Origin: Bdellovibrionales bacterium
Lineage (GTDB): Bacteria; Bdellovibrionota; Bdellovibrionia; Bdellovibrionales; UBA1609
Direction of reading: 5' to 3'
NCBI GenBank assembly: GCA_027459485.1
Contig: DAIDIG010000007.1
Location: forward strand, 1 to 64,000
DNA length: 64,000 bases
Shown here: positions 26,712 to 35,744 of the stretch, one piece after another
Numbering within the stretch: the stretch's first letter is position 1
How the letters are laid out: each line of letters begins with the position of its first letter
Program-made: the position numbers and the translations under genes
Notes under the pieces: model-generated
What the model saw: the letters and a program-made list of their open reading frames with translations, nothing else
What the model was told of the DNA's origin: nothing
Database searches by the model: none

Positions 26712-28118
26712 TTATCGGTCAGAATAGCCAAAAAGTTTGCGTTTTTTTATAAGGTCCCGGACCACGGTCGGGACGAGCTCTTCCCACTTCGGGTTGCCGG
26801 CGGAGAGAAGTTTACGAACGGCCTCGGAACTCAGACTTGTATCGACGTCGTCGCAATTTTGCATGTCGGCCATTAGCCGATTCTCGACCAAATACCGGTA
26901 CAATGGCAAAACCCCAGGCTCCGGTTTGAAAGTGGCGGCCGTTGTGCACGACTGGTCAGTTTTATACGGATAAACATACATGCGAGTCTTGTCGTCAAAC
27001 AGGTGCCCGAACGCCCCGAGCATCCCGCCTGGGTATTTTTCATAAAACTTCTTATCGAAGAGACCGTTCAGCGTGACGGCGCCAATCACCAAACAAATAT
27101 AGTTGTCGGTGAGATGGCGCAGCTCTAGACGAAGCTGGGCGAACAGCGAAAAATTCGATATCAATACGTGATGACCGAGTGCCGATAACGTATCCACGCG
27201 GTCGAGAAAATCTTTTTTGTCGACCTCATCGCCAGTCTGCAGTTGCGACATGGCGAGCTCCATCATGACCGTGACATCGCTGCGCTTAACTTGAAAATCG
27301 CGCTCCGCCTGGCGCAATCCGTTTTCTAGGATTTTTTCGTTGGTCAAAGTGACTGGTCGAAATGTTCCGCGCTGAACGAGCACCGGTCTTTTGTATAGCG
27401 CGTCGGCGATCGAGAGGACTTCACCCTTTGGGCTAAAAAGTGCCATTCTAGTAAGATCCTGCCGGACGAGTTCGAGACACATCAATCGGCTGTCAATGTG
27501 CTCCACATCGGGCCCGCTGAAGCGAATGAAGTTCACTTCAATTCGATCATTCGTCAGATTGTCGAGTAGTGACTTCACCAATTCCGGTCCGCCGTGCTCG
27601 ATGTGACGGCGGGCGGCGAACACGAGGTTCACCCCTAAAATGCCGAGCGCGTCTTGCTGTTGTAGCCGCAATCGATCGCGCATGCGCACGTGTAAGACGA
27701 TGTCATTCGTCGGGCCGCCGGGGCGTTGTTGAAAACGAATCCCCATCCAGCCGTGGCAGCTCGGTATTTCTTCATGTGAAGACGTTGCGACGGTATTGGC
27801 AAAGACAAAAAAACAGGTCGAGGCCCTGCGCTCCGGCAATCGTTCTTCGAGCAAAGCGTATTCGTGCGAGAGCATTTTTAAAAGCCGCTCTTCGCTGACG
27901 AACCGGCTGCCTTTGCCGTAGATTGAATCGCTGAACGATTTGTCGTAGGCCGACATTGATTTGGCGATAGTTTGCGAGGCGAGTCCGGCTTGAAAAAAAT
28001 GTCGTGCAACTTCTTGCCCTGCGCCGATTTCGGCGAAGGTGCCGTAAAAGTTATTCGACTTGTTGATCTCGAGCGCTTTGTTGCGAGTCGTCTGAGATAC
28101 GGACTGTGAATCGGCCAT
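26712..28118 (-). CDS. conserved cytoplasmic protein of unknown function
   Basis: A 468-residue soluble protein. I recognise the family by its N-terminus (NNFYGTFAEIGAGQEVARHFF, then KSMSAYDKSFSDSIYG), which is strikingly conserved in many bacteria including Bacteroidetes. Automated pipelines sometimes label it TonB-dependent receptor or nicotinate-nucleotide adenylyltransferase; I see no barrel, signal peptide or nucleotidyltransferase motif here, so neither name is supported. It lies directly upstream of the SleB-like gene and downstream of fadD on the same strand, probably in one operon. Confidence 0.7.
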   Translation of the reverse strand: MADSQSVSQTTRNKALEINKSNNFYGTFAEIGAGQEVARHFFQAGLASQTIAKSMSAYDKSFSDSIYGKGSRFVSEERLLKMLSHEYALLEERLPERRASTCFFVFANTVATSSHEEIPSCHGWMGIRFQQRPGGPTNDIVLHVRMRDRLRLQQQDALGILGVNLVFAARRHIEHGGPELVKSLLDNLTNDRIEVNFIRFSGPDVEHIDSRLMCLELVRQDLTRMALFSPKGEVLSIADALYKRPVLVQRGTFRPVTLTNEKILENGLRQAERDFQVKRSDVTVMMELAMSQLQTGDEVDKKDFLDRVDTLSALGHHVLISNFSLFAQLRLELRHLTDNYICLVIGAVTLNGLFDKKFYEKYPGGMLGAFGHLFDDKTRMYVYPYKTDQSCTTAATFKPEPGVLPLYRYLVENRLMADMQNCDDVDTSLSSEAVRKLLSAGNPKWEELVPTVVRDLIKKRKLFGYSDR

Positions 28119-28129
28119 GTTTTCTGCCT

Positions 28130-29797
28130 TTAGGTTTCGCGCAAAGCTCGCCGCAAAATTTTACCGACGTTCGTCTTCGGCAATTCGCTACGAAACTCAA
28201 CGTATTTTGGGACTTTATAAGCGACCATGTTTTTACGACAGTAGTCGATGATTTCCGTCTCCGTCACCGGGCTCTTTTTCACAACGAAAATCTTCACGAC
28301 TTCGCCTGATCGTTCGTCGGGTACGCCGACGGCCGCGACTTCTCCGATGGCCTCCATCGATGCGACCACATCTTCGATCTCGTTTGGGTAGACATTGAAA
28401 CCCGAGACTAAAATCATGTCCTTTTTTCGATCGACGATTTTAAAAAATCCATCCGAGTCCATAACCGCGATGTCACCGGTCCGCAGCCAGCCGTCGGGCA
28501 TGAGAATTTTCGCTGTTTCATCGGGGCGATTCCAATACCCTTGCATCACTTGCGGGCCGCTTGCGCACAGTTCGCCTGGTTGCCCGAGCGCTACGGTGGC
28601 GCCGTTGTCGTCAACGAGCTTCACGTCGGTCGACGGGACGGGCAGTCCAATCGTGCCCGTTCGGTGCGAGCCATCTACCGGGCTGCACGAAATAACTGGC
28701 GCCGCTTCGGTCAGGCCGTAACCTTCGATGATCGGCGTACCCGTCAGTTTTTCCCACCTGTCCGCGACCGAATTTTGGAGTGCCATCCCGCCCGCGACCG
28801 AAATTTTAAGCGATGAAAAGTCCATCGATTTGAATTTGGGGTGGTTCATCAGCGCGTTGTAAAGTGTATTCACTCCGGTCATAACCGTGTAGTGCTCTTT
28901 GCGCAGCGTTTTGACAAAGCCAGGTATGTCGCGCGGGTTTGTGATTAAGAGATTTGTGGCGCCTCGACGCATGAATGACAGACAATTTACTGTCAGCGAA
29001 AAAATGTGATAGAGGGGCAGCGCCGTCACCACGGTTTCTTCTCCGAGTTTCAATAGGGGAGCCATCCATTCGCCAACCTGGAGCATATTGGCGATCATAT
29101 TCTTGTGTGTGAGCATCGCGCCTTTAGCGACTCCCGTGGTGCCGCCGGTGTACTGCAGAAAGGCCAGATCGTCAGGGGTGAGTGTCGGGTCGGCGAGATC
29201 GTTGAGAGCCCCTTCGTCCAGCGCTTCGAAAAAACTGACGGAGTTCGGTATGTCAAACGGCGGGACCATCTTTTTAACATGTTTCGCGACCGTGTTGACG
29301 ATCAGACTTTTCGGAAAGCCGAGCAGATCGCCGACTTCCGTGACCACCACCAAGTCGATATCCGTGTCTGGCAATACGTCTTGCAGATTGTGGGCGAAGT
29401 TGGCGAGAATCACGATGGCCTTCGCACCCGAGTCGCGAAACTGGTGTTTCATTTCGCGAGCTGTGTAGAGCGGGTTCGTATTGACGATGACAAGCCCCGC
29501 TTGCAGCGCGCCGAACAGCACGATCGGATATTGCAAGACGTTCGGCATTTGAATGGCTATGCGATCGCCCTTTTTCAGACCGCGGTTTTGCAAAAATGCG
29601 GCGAAATCGCGCGACATCTCGGCGAGCTCGTCATAGGTGAGAGTGCTCCCCATGCACTTAAAAGCGGCGAGTTTTGCGTAGCGCTCAGTTGTTTCTTGAA
29701 ATAAGTCAACGATGGAGTTGTAACGACTCGTGTCGATCGTTTCGGGCACGCCCTTTGGATAATGCTTTAACCAAGGTTTTTCCGCCGGTTTATCCAT
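28130..29797 (-). CDS. fadD: long-chain fatty acid--CoA ligase
   Basis: A 555-residue adenylate-forming enzyme that activates fatty acids to acyl-CoA. The AMP-binding signature is [18 protein letters not shown] (about 215-232), followed by [11 protein letters not shown], the hinge motif [25 protein letters not shown], and the catalytic Lys in [11 protein letters not shown] at the C-terminus. Length and motif order match FadD. It is the first gene of a probable operon with the two genes at 26712-28118 and 25097-26701 (11-bp gaps). Confidence 0.93.
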   Translation of the reverse strand: MDKPAEKPWLKHYPKGVPETIDTSRYNSIVDLFQETTERYAKLAAFKCMGSTLTYDELAEMSRDFAAFLQNRGLKKGDRIAIQMPNVLQYPIVLFGALQAGLVIVNTNPLYTAREMKHQFRDSGAKAIVILANFAHNLQDVLPDTDIDLVVVTEVGDLLGFPKSLIVNTVAKHVKKMVPPFDIPNSVSFFEALDEGALNDLADPTLTPDDLAFLQYTGGTTGVAKGAMLTHKNMIANMLQVGEWMAPLLKLGEETVVTALPLYHIFSLTVNCLSFMRRGATNLLITNPRDIPGFVKTLRKEHYTVMTGVNTLYNALMNHPKFKSMDFSSLKISVAGGMALQNSVADRWEKLTGTPIIEGYGLTEAAPVISCSPVDGSHRTGTIGLPVPSTDVKLVDDNGATVALGQPGELCASGPQVMQGYWNRPDETAKILMPDGWLRTGDIAVMDSDGFFKIVDRKKDMILVSGFNVYPNEIEDVVASMEAIGEVAAVGVPDERSGEVVKIFVVKKSPVTETEIIDYCRKNMVAYKVPKYVEFRSELPKTNVGKILRRALRET

Positions 29798-29916
29798 CGA
29801 TGACTCCCTTCAGCCTTTAAAACGATATATGACGCCCGTGATTATGAATAGCACTGCCGCGCTGAGTTCTTCATAATGTTTGAACAGTTTTGAACAATCT
29901 CCCGAAGGAGGGAATT

Positions 29917-30495
29917 ATGACCGTAAAATCAAAGGCTGCGTTTGCTATGGCCGTTTGTATAGGTCTGATCGGGTGCGCTCATGACAAAAATAAAGCGGAA
30001 AAAATCGACACCAGTTTGAAATACGCTGAGCCGATTACCGGCAACGAAAAAGTCGGAGTTAAAAACGGCGACCTGGTCGTGCAAAAAAAGGTATTGATGA
30101 GTGAGCAATTGCGCGATTTGCAAAACAAAGTTTACAGTCTGCAAGACCGCGTTTACGGCAATCGCGATTACGGTTCTGAAGGCCTGTGGGGAGCATTAAG
30201 AAAATGTCGCGCCAAACTGGTCAGCCCGGCCATGGGCGGCGATGGTCACTTGATGTGGACGGAGCCGCGCGATCTCGTTGTCCACTCCGATAAAGACTAC
30301 ACGATCGGTCTTGACGACCAAAATCGCATCGTCGGTCTGACGACCGAATATTTAAAAGATCGCATCACGCGCTTTGAACAATACAAATCGATTTTGGATA
30401 AGCGCGAAGACCAACTTCAAACCAAACTTGATGTTTGCGACACCGAACTCGCAGCCGCTAAATGGAAGCGTAAAAATAAAACAGCGTCGAATTAG
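29917..30495 (+). CDS. hypothetical lipoprotein
   Basis: A protein of about 192 residues with a lipoprotein signal (LIGC, Cys20). The ATG at 29917 follows GAAGGAGGG, so the in-frame start at 29890 is not used. The mature part is charged and helical, with a likely coiled coil at 60-85 and again at ~145-180. I do not recognise it. It is probably an inner- or outer-membrane anchored structural protein. It is divergent from fadD. Confidence 0.75.
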   Translation: MTVKSKAAFAMAVCIGLIGCAHDKNKAEKIDTSLKYAEPITGNEKVGVKNGDLVVQKKVLMSEQLRDLQNKVYSLQDRVYGNRDYGSEGLWGALRKCRAKLVSPAMGGDGHLMWTEPRDLVVHSDKDYTIGLDDQNRIVGLTTEYLKDRITRFEQYKSILDKREDQLQTKLDVCDTELAAAKWKRKNKTASN

Positions 30496-30501
30496 TAACG
30501 T

Positions 30502-31269
30502 TTAATGCGTGGGCGATGCCGGTCTAAGCGTCGCCTGGCCCGCAACTTTAGCCGCGGCTTCGGCTGCGGCTTTTTCGTCGCCCAAATAATAGTGCCGTAG
30601 GGGCTTCATTTTGTCGTTGAGTTCGTAAACGAGCGGGATGCCGGTCGGGATGTTCAACTCGCTGATCGCGTCGTCTGAAATTCCGTCGAGATGTTTAATC
30701 AAAGCGCGCAGAGAATTGCCGTGAGCGACGATCAAGACACGTTGTTTTTTCTTAATGGTCGGTACAATTTTCGTCTTCCAGTACGGCAACACGCGGGCTT
30801 GGCAGGATTTGAGCGATTCGGTATCGGGCAGTTCCGTTTTCTTGAGCGCACTGTAGCGGCGGTCATGGCACGGATGGCGCGGGTCCGACCGTTTTAATTT
30901 TTCGGGGGGAGTGTCGTAACTGCGACGCCATATAAAAACCTGATCTTCGCCGAACTTCGCCGCTGTTTCGGATTTGTTAAGGCCTTGTAAAGCTCCGTAA
31001 TGGCGCTCGTTGAGTTGCCACGCGCGCGTCACCGGTAGCCACATTTGGTCGGTTTCGTCGAGCACATACCACATCGTGCGAATCGCTCGCTTCAAAACCG
31101 ACGTAAAAACACAATCGAATTCGTACCCGGCTTCTTTTATTAATCTGGCCGCCGATTTGGCTTCTTCGACCCCTTTGGGCGAGAGGTCGACGTCTGTCCA
31201 ACCGGTGAATCTGTTTTCTTGATTCCATGTGCTTTCGCCGTGACGAACCAGAACGAGCTTGTGCTTCAT
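30502..31269 (-). CDS. gpmA: 2,3-bisphosphoglycerate-dependent phosphoglycerate mutase
   Basis: A 255-residue glycolytic enzyme interconverting 3- and 2-phosphoglycerate. The phosphohistidine motif [12 protein letters not shown] is at the N-terminus, followed by [13 protein letters not shown], the catalytic Glu in [13 protein letters not shown], and the second catalytic His in [13 protein letters not shown]. Length is as expected. AGGAG precedes the ATG. The C-terminus is Ala-rich. It converges with the lipoprotein gene, with 6 bp between stops. Confidence 0.96.
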   Translation of the reverse strand: MKHKLVLVRHGESTWNQENRFTGWTDVDLSPKGVEEAKSAARLIKEAGYEFDCVFTSVLKRAIRTMWYVLDETDQMWLPVTRAWQLNERHYGALQGLNKSETAAKFGEDQVFIWRRSYDTPPEKLKRSDPRHPCHDRRYSALKKTELPDTESLKSCQARVLPYWKTKIVPTIKKKQRVLIVAHGNSLRALIKHLDGISDDAISELNIPTGIPLVYELNDKMKPLRHYYLGDEKAAAEAAAKVAGQATLRPASPTH

Positions 31270-31318
31270 AATGACTCCTGTTAATTCAATATAGTTATAT
31301 AGTTAAGGCGGAGGTCAA

Positions 31319-31885
31319 ATGGAACTTAAAAGATGGGAACTCATTTCCGTACTGGGTCTAATTTTAGCGGGTGTCGCCTCGCGATTTCTACCTCACGCTG
31401 TCAACTTCACGCCGATCTTGGGGCTCGCGATTTTCGTCGGTCACATGAGCCGGCGCAATCCGTTACTGGTCGCGTTTATGGTTGTACTGCTTGTGGTCAG
31501 CGATCTCGCCATCGGTTTCTATGACGGGATTTCTCTGGTTTATCTTTCTTACGCTTTGGCATTTGGCTTCGGTTATTTGATTCGCCGACGTGGTAAGAAA
31601 ATCGGTGCTGCGCCGATTTTGGTGTCGGGGCTTTCAACGGCCATACTGTTTTTCTTTTTCAGCAATTTGGGCGTGTGGCTCTGGAGCGGCATGTACGAAA
31701 AGTCATTGACTGGGATTGTCCAGTGCTACGCTTTGGCGCTGCCGTTCTTCCCGAACGTTGTGATCTCAACTCTCGCGACTGTCGCTTTGACCTTCGGCGT
31801 GTTTGCGGCGACGGAACGTTTGGCTGCCCGTAGCGATCGTGGCGGCGAGGGCGTTCTTCAAGAAGTCACCGGGCAAAAACGGTAA
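31319..31885 (+). CDS. DUF6580 family membrane protein
   Basis: A 188-residue membrane protein with five or six transmembrane segments. The sequence FLPHAVNFTPILGLAIFVGH and later VVSDLAIGFYDGISLVYLSYALAF is the pattern of DUF6580, a family that resembles the S-components of ECF vitamin transporters. The substrate is unknown. A good ribosome binding site (GGAGG) precedes the ATG. Its last 40 codons lie over the 3' end of bioY on the opposite strand. Confidence 0.8.
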   Translation: MELKRWELISVLGLILAGVASRFLPHAVNFTPILGLAIFVGHMSRRNPLLVAFMVVLLVVSDLAIGFYDGISLVYLSYALAFGFGYLIRRRGKKIGAAPILVSGLSTAILFFFFSNLGVWLWSGMYEKSLTGIVQCYALALPFFPNVVISTLATVALTFGVFAATERLAARSDRGGEGVLQEVTGQKR

Positions 31886-32407
31886 AACTCCCATCGTCAT
31901 AAGAGCCCCGAGTGTCGGGCCATGCGCGCCGGATTTCGTTAGTCCAAATGTTGGCTCGAGGTAAAGCGCGAGCACGGCGACTCCGAATGTGAAAGTGATC
32001 ACACTGCCGCAAGCGGCGGCGAAGAATGCGCCAAGCCATGAGGCGCGCGCACCGCGATCGGCCAGTTCGCCAATCACCAAGGCGCCAAGCGACATGCCAA
32101 ATAAATACCCGACTGTCGGGCCGAGCTCGAGGCCAGCCGTACCCGCCGAAAAAACCGGCGCGCCCAAACCCCCGATGAGCAAATAAGCCGTCATTACGGC
32201 TAGCGATCGATTGCGGCCGAAAAGAAGCGCCATCAGTGCGACGCCGAACGTTTGCCCGGTGATCGGCACGGGCGTCCACGGCAGCGGGATCGTGAGCTGC
32301 GCAAGAAGCGCGACAAACATCACGCCGACCGCCCAAAGAAGAAGTTCAGTGGCGAGGGATTTCGTGTGGATTTCGGAATTCTTTTTGCTTAGGACGTGAG
32401 TGTTCAT
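31766..32407 (-). CDS. bioY: biotin transporter BioY
   Basis: About 213 residues, the S-component of an ECF biotin transporter. Family features: LTIPLPWTPVPITGQTFGVALMALLFG, then YLLIGGLGAPVFS, the GPTVGYLFG motif and the terminal LPFLPGDFLKNALAA. The ATG at 32407 follows GGGAGA; the frame is open upstream to 32476 but that start lacks support. No ECF ATPase genes are adjacent, so BioY may work alone or with distant partners. The 3' end overlaps the DUF6580 gene by 120 bp. Confidence 0.9.
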   Translation of the reverse strand: MNTHVLSKKNSEIHTKSLATELLLWAVGVMFVALLAQLTIPLPWTPVPITGQTFGVALMALLFGRNRSLAVMTAYLLIGGLGAPVFSAGTAGLELGPTVGYLFGMSLGALVIGELADRGARASWLGAFFAAACGSVITFTFGVAVLALYLEPTFGLTKSGAHGPTLGALMTMGVLPFLPGDFLKNALAATIATGSQTFRRRKHAEGQSDSRES

Positions 32408-32427
32408 GGCTCTCCCAAATCGGTTGG

Positions 32428-32450
32428 TTCTGATCAATATTCTGATCAAT
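32428..32450. promoter_or_regulatory. direct repeat upstream of bioY, possible operator
   Basis: TTCTGATCAAT occurs at 32428-32438 and again at 32440-32450, a 12-bp period, each copy holding the palindrome TGATCA. It lies 20-43 bp upstream of the bioY start. It does not match the BirA operator, so the regulator is unknown. Confidence 0.4.
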
Positions 32451-32543
32451 GAATGCCTGTTGAATGCCTGGCTCATATGAATACCAGATCGGATTGCTCA
32501 CGGCAATTGCGTCGCCGGACTGGCGCCTGCCTTGGCAGACTGC

Positions 32544-33428
32544 CTAGCCATCACGCAGCCTATGATGCGCGTGGCACAAAAGCCGCAGGTTTTTCTCTGT
32601 CGCGGGGCCGCCCAAACAAACCGGGTGGATGTGATCGATTTGAAGAAGATGTCGTGAATCGCAGCGCCTGCCCGTCGTTGGGTCGGCGTAAGTGCATTGG
32701 CCCTGATCACGCTGCCAAATCTGCCGTTTGAGGCGTGACGGGATATGTCGGGGATTGCTCGATGGCCCTCTGATGTGTGGGCCTTTTATAGGTGCCGCAA
32801 ATTTCGCCTCCGCCGAATGCTTCGCCATTGGATCCAATTTCTTCAGCATATATTCACACATGTCATCAATCAGATCGGCATACGCCATTTTTGGATTTTT
32901 GTGCGCGCGCAGATTTTTAAGTCGATCAAGCTTCTCGAGTGTCACCTGCTTTAATCTCACATGAAGCAGCGCTTCGTCACCGGCGGTGGCTTTAACGACT
33001 TCACGTTTAGGCGGGAGTGCCCTCACGCCAAACTCGCGGACGAGAATTTTTTCAGTTTCGCGCTTCGAGCAATTTTCAATTTTCTCAAGCACTGATTTTT
33101 GCTCCGGCACATCGATTTTTTCTCTGGAGAAGAAGCTCTGCGCCATAGAAAGATTCGTCAAATTCAGTTCACCCGAATTTAATTTCTCTTTTATTTCGGG
33201 CAAAACCCGCGCCATCTTCACAGCCGAAATCCTACGGTAGGCGCACGACTCCGAATAGCCGAGCGCTTTCACGGCATACTCAAACAGCGAGCTATAACCC
33301 ATCTTGAGATGCAGATTCGCATCCTGAATTTTCTGCAAGTTTTCAATCACAAGACCGGTGAGCCGCCGCTCTTCTTTGACGAGTTTTAAGGTTTCATCGT
33401 GAAGGGAATCGTGGAGCGTACAATTCAT
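32544..33428 (-). CDS. HNH endonuclease family protein
   Basis: About 294 residues. The N-terminal ~170 residues are helical (LHLKMGYSSLFEYAVKALGYSESCAYRRISA resembles a DNA-binding helical bundle). The C-terminal HNH domain includes RDQGQCTYADPTTGRRC, the catalytic LLQIDHIHP, then N and H in EKNLRLLCHAHHRLR. I recall this two-part architecture as recurrent in Bdellovibrio-type genomes; its biological role is unclear. The ATG at 33428 has AAAGGA upstream, so the start at 33464 is less likely. Confidence 0.85.
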   Translation of the reverse strand: MNCTLHDSLHDETLKLVKEERRLTGLVIENLQKIQDANLHLKMGYSSLFEYAVKALGYSESCAYRRISAVKMARVLPEIKEKLNSGELNLTNLSMAQSFFSREKIDVPEQKSVLEKIENCSKRETEKILVREFGVRALPPKREVVKATAGDEALLHVRLKQVTLEKLDRLKNLRAHKNPKMAYADLIDDMCEYMLKKLDPMAKHSAEAKFAAPIKGPHIRGPSSNPRHIPSRLKRQIWQRDQGQCTYADPTTGRRCDSRHLLQIDHIHPVCLGGPATEKNLRLLCHAHHRLRDG

Positions 33429-34002
33429 TTTAATCCTTTCTTTTGGCTTTTTTCTCGCGCGCAAATTCTTTTACCATTGCTTTTAAATTTTGAGTTTTCG
33501 CTCGATTGGTTGCGTCGAAGAAAAATTAATCCGGACACTCGTGAACGTATTTGAAACGAACAGTTCAACCGTTAGCCGAGACATTTTCGATTGCTGGTAC
33601 AGCGATGTGCACCTCCACCCGGACGTGTAACCTGCGGGCATTTAGATAGAAAAAATCGTGTCAATAAATATTATTTGTTTCTGCCAGCTTTTCTGGAGAC
33701 GAAGCTCTGCGGCAAAGCTTGTTCGCGGTTGGCGCATTTGCAAATTCAAACTGTCTATGCAATTTGCATCCGTCAATGGCGCGCGAAACGACTGTCTAAA
33801 AACTTTGCGTCTCAAAATGAGATTGCCGAGCGAGTTTGGCGATTTGAGCGCCCCATCTCGAATTGGACCGCGCACGCTGGATGGCCGCTTTTTGGCACTG
33901 GGTTTGCTTTACATTTCTGTAGGACTCAATTTAGCCGCTGGTCCTTTGTGCCGATAAGTTCTGATGAAACGCCGGCAAAGCGGCGATACGAAGGGGGAAT
34001 CA
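33429..34002. other. 574-bp region with no convincing gene
   Basis: Open frames here, including one at 33591-34079, lack protein-like composition and ribosome binding sites. The region is AT-richer than its surroundings. It may hold promoters for the two divergent genes and degraded sequence. I see no RNA gene. Confidence 0.5.
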
Positions 34003-35586
34003 ATGACAAAGCTCATTTCAACCAAGCCGATCACTTTTCGCGTGATCGCGCCACTCGCTTTGGGATTGATTTTGTTTAGCGGAGTGAATGGGTGGGGACA
34101 GAGTGATAGGCAAACAGTTACACCACCGCCAGGTTATATATTGATAAAACTGCCAGGTCGGTCGGCCGCCGGGAAAGACGAACAGAAGCAGCCGGATGCG
34201 ACTTCCACCGAAGCAAATTCTCTAGATTCTGTTCAGGAGTGCACCGCCACACAGAAGGATGTAACGGCACTAAAGCGTACAAACAAAGCTTTGCAAAAAT
34301 TTGATGACGACGCTCAAACTGATGCTAGTAAGACGAGTAACCCAGCAGAGTTAGCCACAATAAATAAGTGTGTGGGATTCGTGCATAGAAGCGCCAATCA
34401 GGTCACAGCTAAAATCAACACCATGAATAAAAGCCTGTCTAAAGAAATTTGTGCCTACCAGATGAGCTCTTGGATAAACCCCGTTGGCGCAGCAGGCTCT
34501 GCAAAACATATGGCCGATCTCTCGACAGATTTCAGTACGCAAGCCGGGGATCTCGGTACCGATTTCACCAAAGCCTTTGGTGCCAAGAAGAATCCCGAGG
34601 CTAAATCGCGAAGCACGGGACAACCAGAGCAGAAAGGATTTAAACTTTGTGATGTGAATTGCACCGATTCAGATTTGCACACAGATTGCATGAATATAGC
34701 AAAAAACTATTCCGACGAAATATTTCAGATGACGCTTGCAGCTTATACCGAACAGTACGGCGCCCAAAAAACCTGGAACGACGTCAGAGTCGGCATGGGT
34801 CTCGCCGCGGTTGGCGGAGTTGTCGCGATCGTCAAAGGCATTCAGCATCACAACGACGCGAACAGGCGCGCTAAAGTAGCAAACGCATACAACAACGGGA
34901 TTCTCACCAACGCCGATGGCACGACGACTGACTGTACGACGGCGCAGAATTATCTAACCGAAGCGTGTCAACCCGTGCTCATGCACTATTGCACAGAGAC
35001 GCAACACGCCGGCGGCACGGGCTGTCAGACGTTTCAATCCAGCTATTGTGCGCTTTCGACTTCGAATGCCAGCTATTGCTTAGCGGGGGCCGCGGCAACG
35101 TACTGCCAAAGCTACAGCGGCAGCAGTCCGGCCTGTCAGTGGATGGCCACTCGCCCCGCTTCGTGTCAAGCGAACCCGTACGATCAAAGTTGTTTAACGT
35201 CACTATCCAATAGCCAACTTGCGACCCAATGTTCGTCTTATCCAAACGATCCGCTTTGCCAGGCTTTCACTCAAGGTAAAGTTGTGAACCAGGCCGGATC
35301 GACAAATATTGCTGCCAACCCGTTAACCAATACGACGATCATACCTTCCACTTCTAATGCGGCTGTCGGGGGTTTCAATCAACTGATCGATACCGGCAGC
35401 ACCTCGAGCGCAAGCACGGCGCCGACGGATTCTTCGAGTTCGGCATCTACTGGCACAGGTTCCACCACCAACAGCGGCGGCTTGACCGTTCGCGCGCAAG
35501 TACGAGGCCAACCGGTTGCCAACATGTGGGCGGCGAATTCGGGCACTACCGTCGCCGTTCTGTGTGGTTCTGCAGGGTGCCGTTAG
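34003..35586 (+). CDS. secreted cysteine-rich hypothetical protein
   Basis: A protein of about 527 residues that I do not recognise. The ATG at 34003 follows AAGGGGGAATCA and starts a signal peptide (hydrophobic core then VNGWGQ). About 20 cysteines are present, most within residues ~210-435, where short Cys-containing units (ACQ, YCT, GCQ, YCA, YCL) recur every 8-20 residues. This suggests a disulphide-stabilised extracellular domain. A membrane-like segment lies near 270-290. A Ser/Thr/Gly linker (residues 465-495) precedes the C-terminal ~30 residues. Confidence 0.7.
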   Translation: MTKLISTKPITFRVIAPLALGLILFSGVNGWGQSDRQTVTPPPGYILIKLPGRSAAGKDEQKQPDATSTEANSLDSVQECTATQKDVTALKRTNKALQKFDDDAQTDASKTSNPAELATINKCVGFVHRSANQVTAKINTMNKSLSKEICAYQMSSWINPVGAAGSAKHMADLSTDFSTQAGDLGTDFTKAFGAKKNPEAKSRSTGQPEQKGFKLCDVNCTDSDLHTDCMNIAKNYSDEIFQMTLAAYTEQYGAQKTWNDVRVGMGLAAVGGVVAIVKGIQHHNDANRRAKVANAYNNGILTNADGTTTDCTTAQNYLTEACQPVLMHYCTETQHAGGTGCQTFQSSYCALSTSNASYCLAGAAATYCQSYSGSSPACQWMATRPASCQANPYDQSCLTSLSNSQLATQCSSYPNDPLCQAFTQGKVVNQAGSTNIAANPLTNTTIIPSTSNAAVGGFNQLIDTGSTSSASTAPTDSSSSASTGTGSTTNSGGLTVRAQVRGQPVANMWAANSGTTVAVLCGSAGCR

Positions 35587-35605
35587 TTGAACAGGAGGCT
35601 CTACT

Positions 35606-35744
35606 GTGGCCAAAAAGCGAATTGTCGCCGACAACTTCCCCAATTTGCCGGGCAATGTGCCTATCACACAGAAAATGCTTTACGGCGTTCGAAATGAATT
35701 GTCGTCCAAATTTATGTGCGGATTGAACGCCAGGTGCGCGAACC
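35606..35744 (+). pseudogene. probable 5' remnant of a small-protein gene
   Basis: A GTG behind a strong AGGAGG ribosome binding site (35592-35597) opens a frame whose first ~40 residues look like real protein (KKRIVADNFPNLPG, then TQKMLYGVRNELSSKF). The composition then turns to Cys/Arg-rich nonsense as the frame enters the 3' end of the convergent Omp85 gene. I recall small Bdellovibrio proteins with a similar NVPxTQKMLYxVRDEL start followed by a long coiled coil, which is missing here. It was probably truncated by a deletion; the exact 3' limit is uncertain. Confidence 0.5.

Noticed and set aside
29879-29896. TTTGAACA direct repeat before the lipoprotein gene
   Set aside because: It is short and AT-rich with no known matching regulator, so it cannot be told from chance.
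33591-34079. 162-residue open frame before the Cys-rich gene
   Set aside because: Composition is not protein-like, there is no ribosome binding site, and it overlaps the well-supported start at 34003 in another frame.
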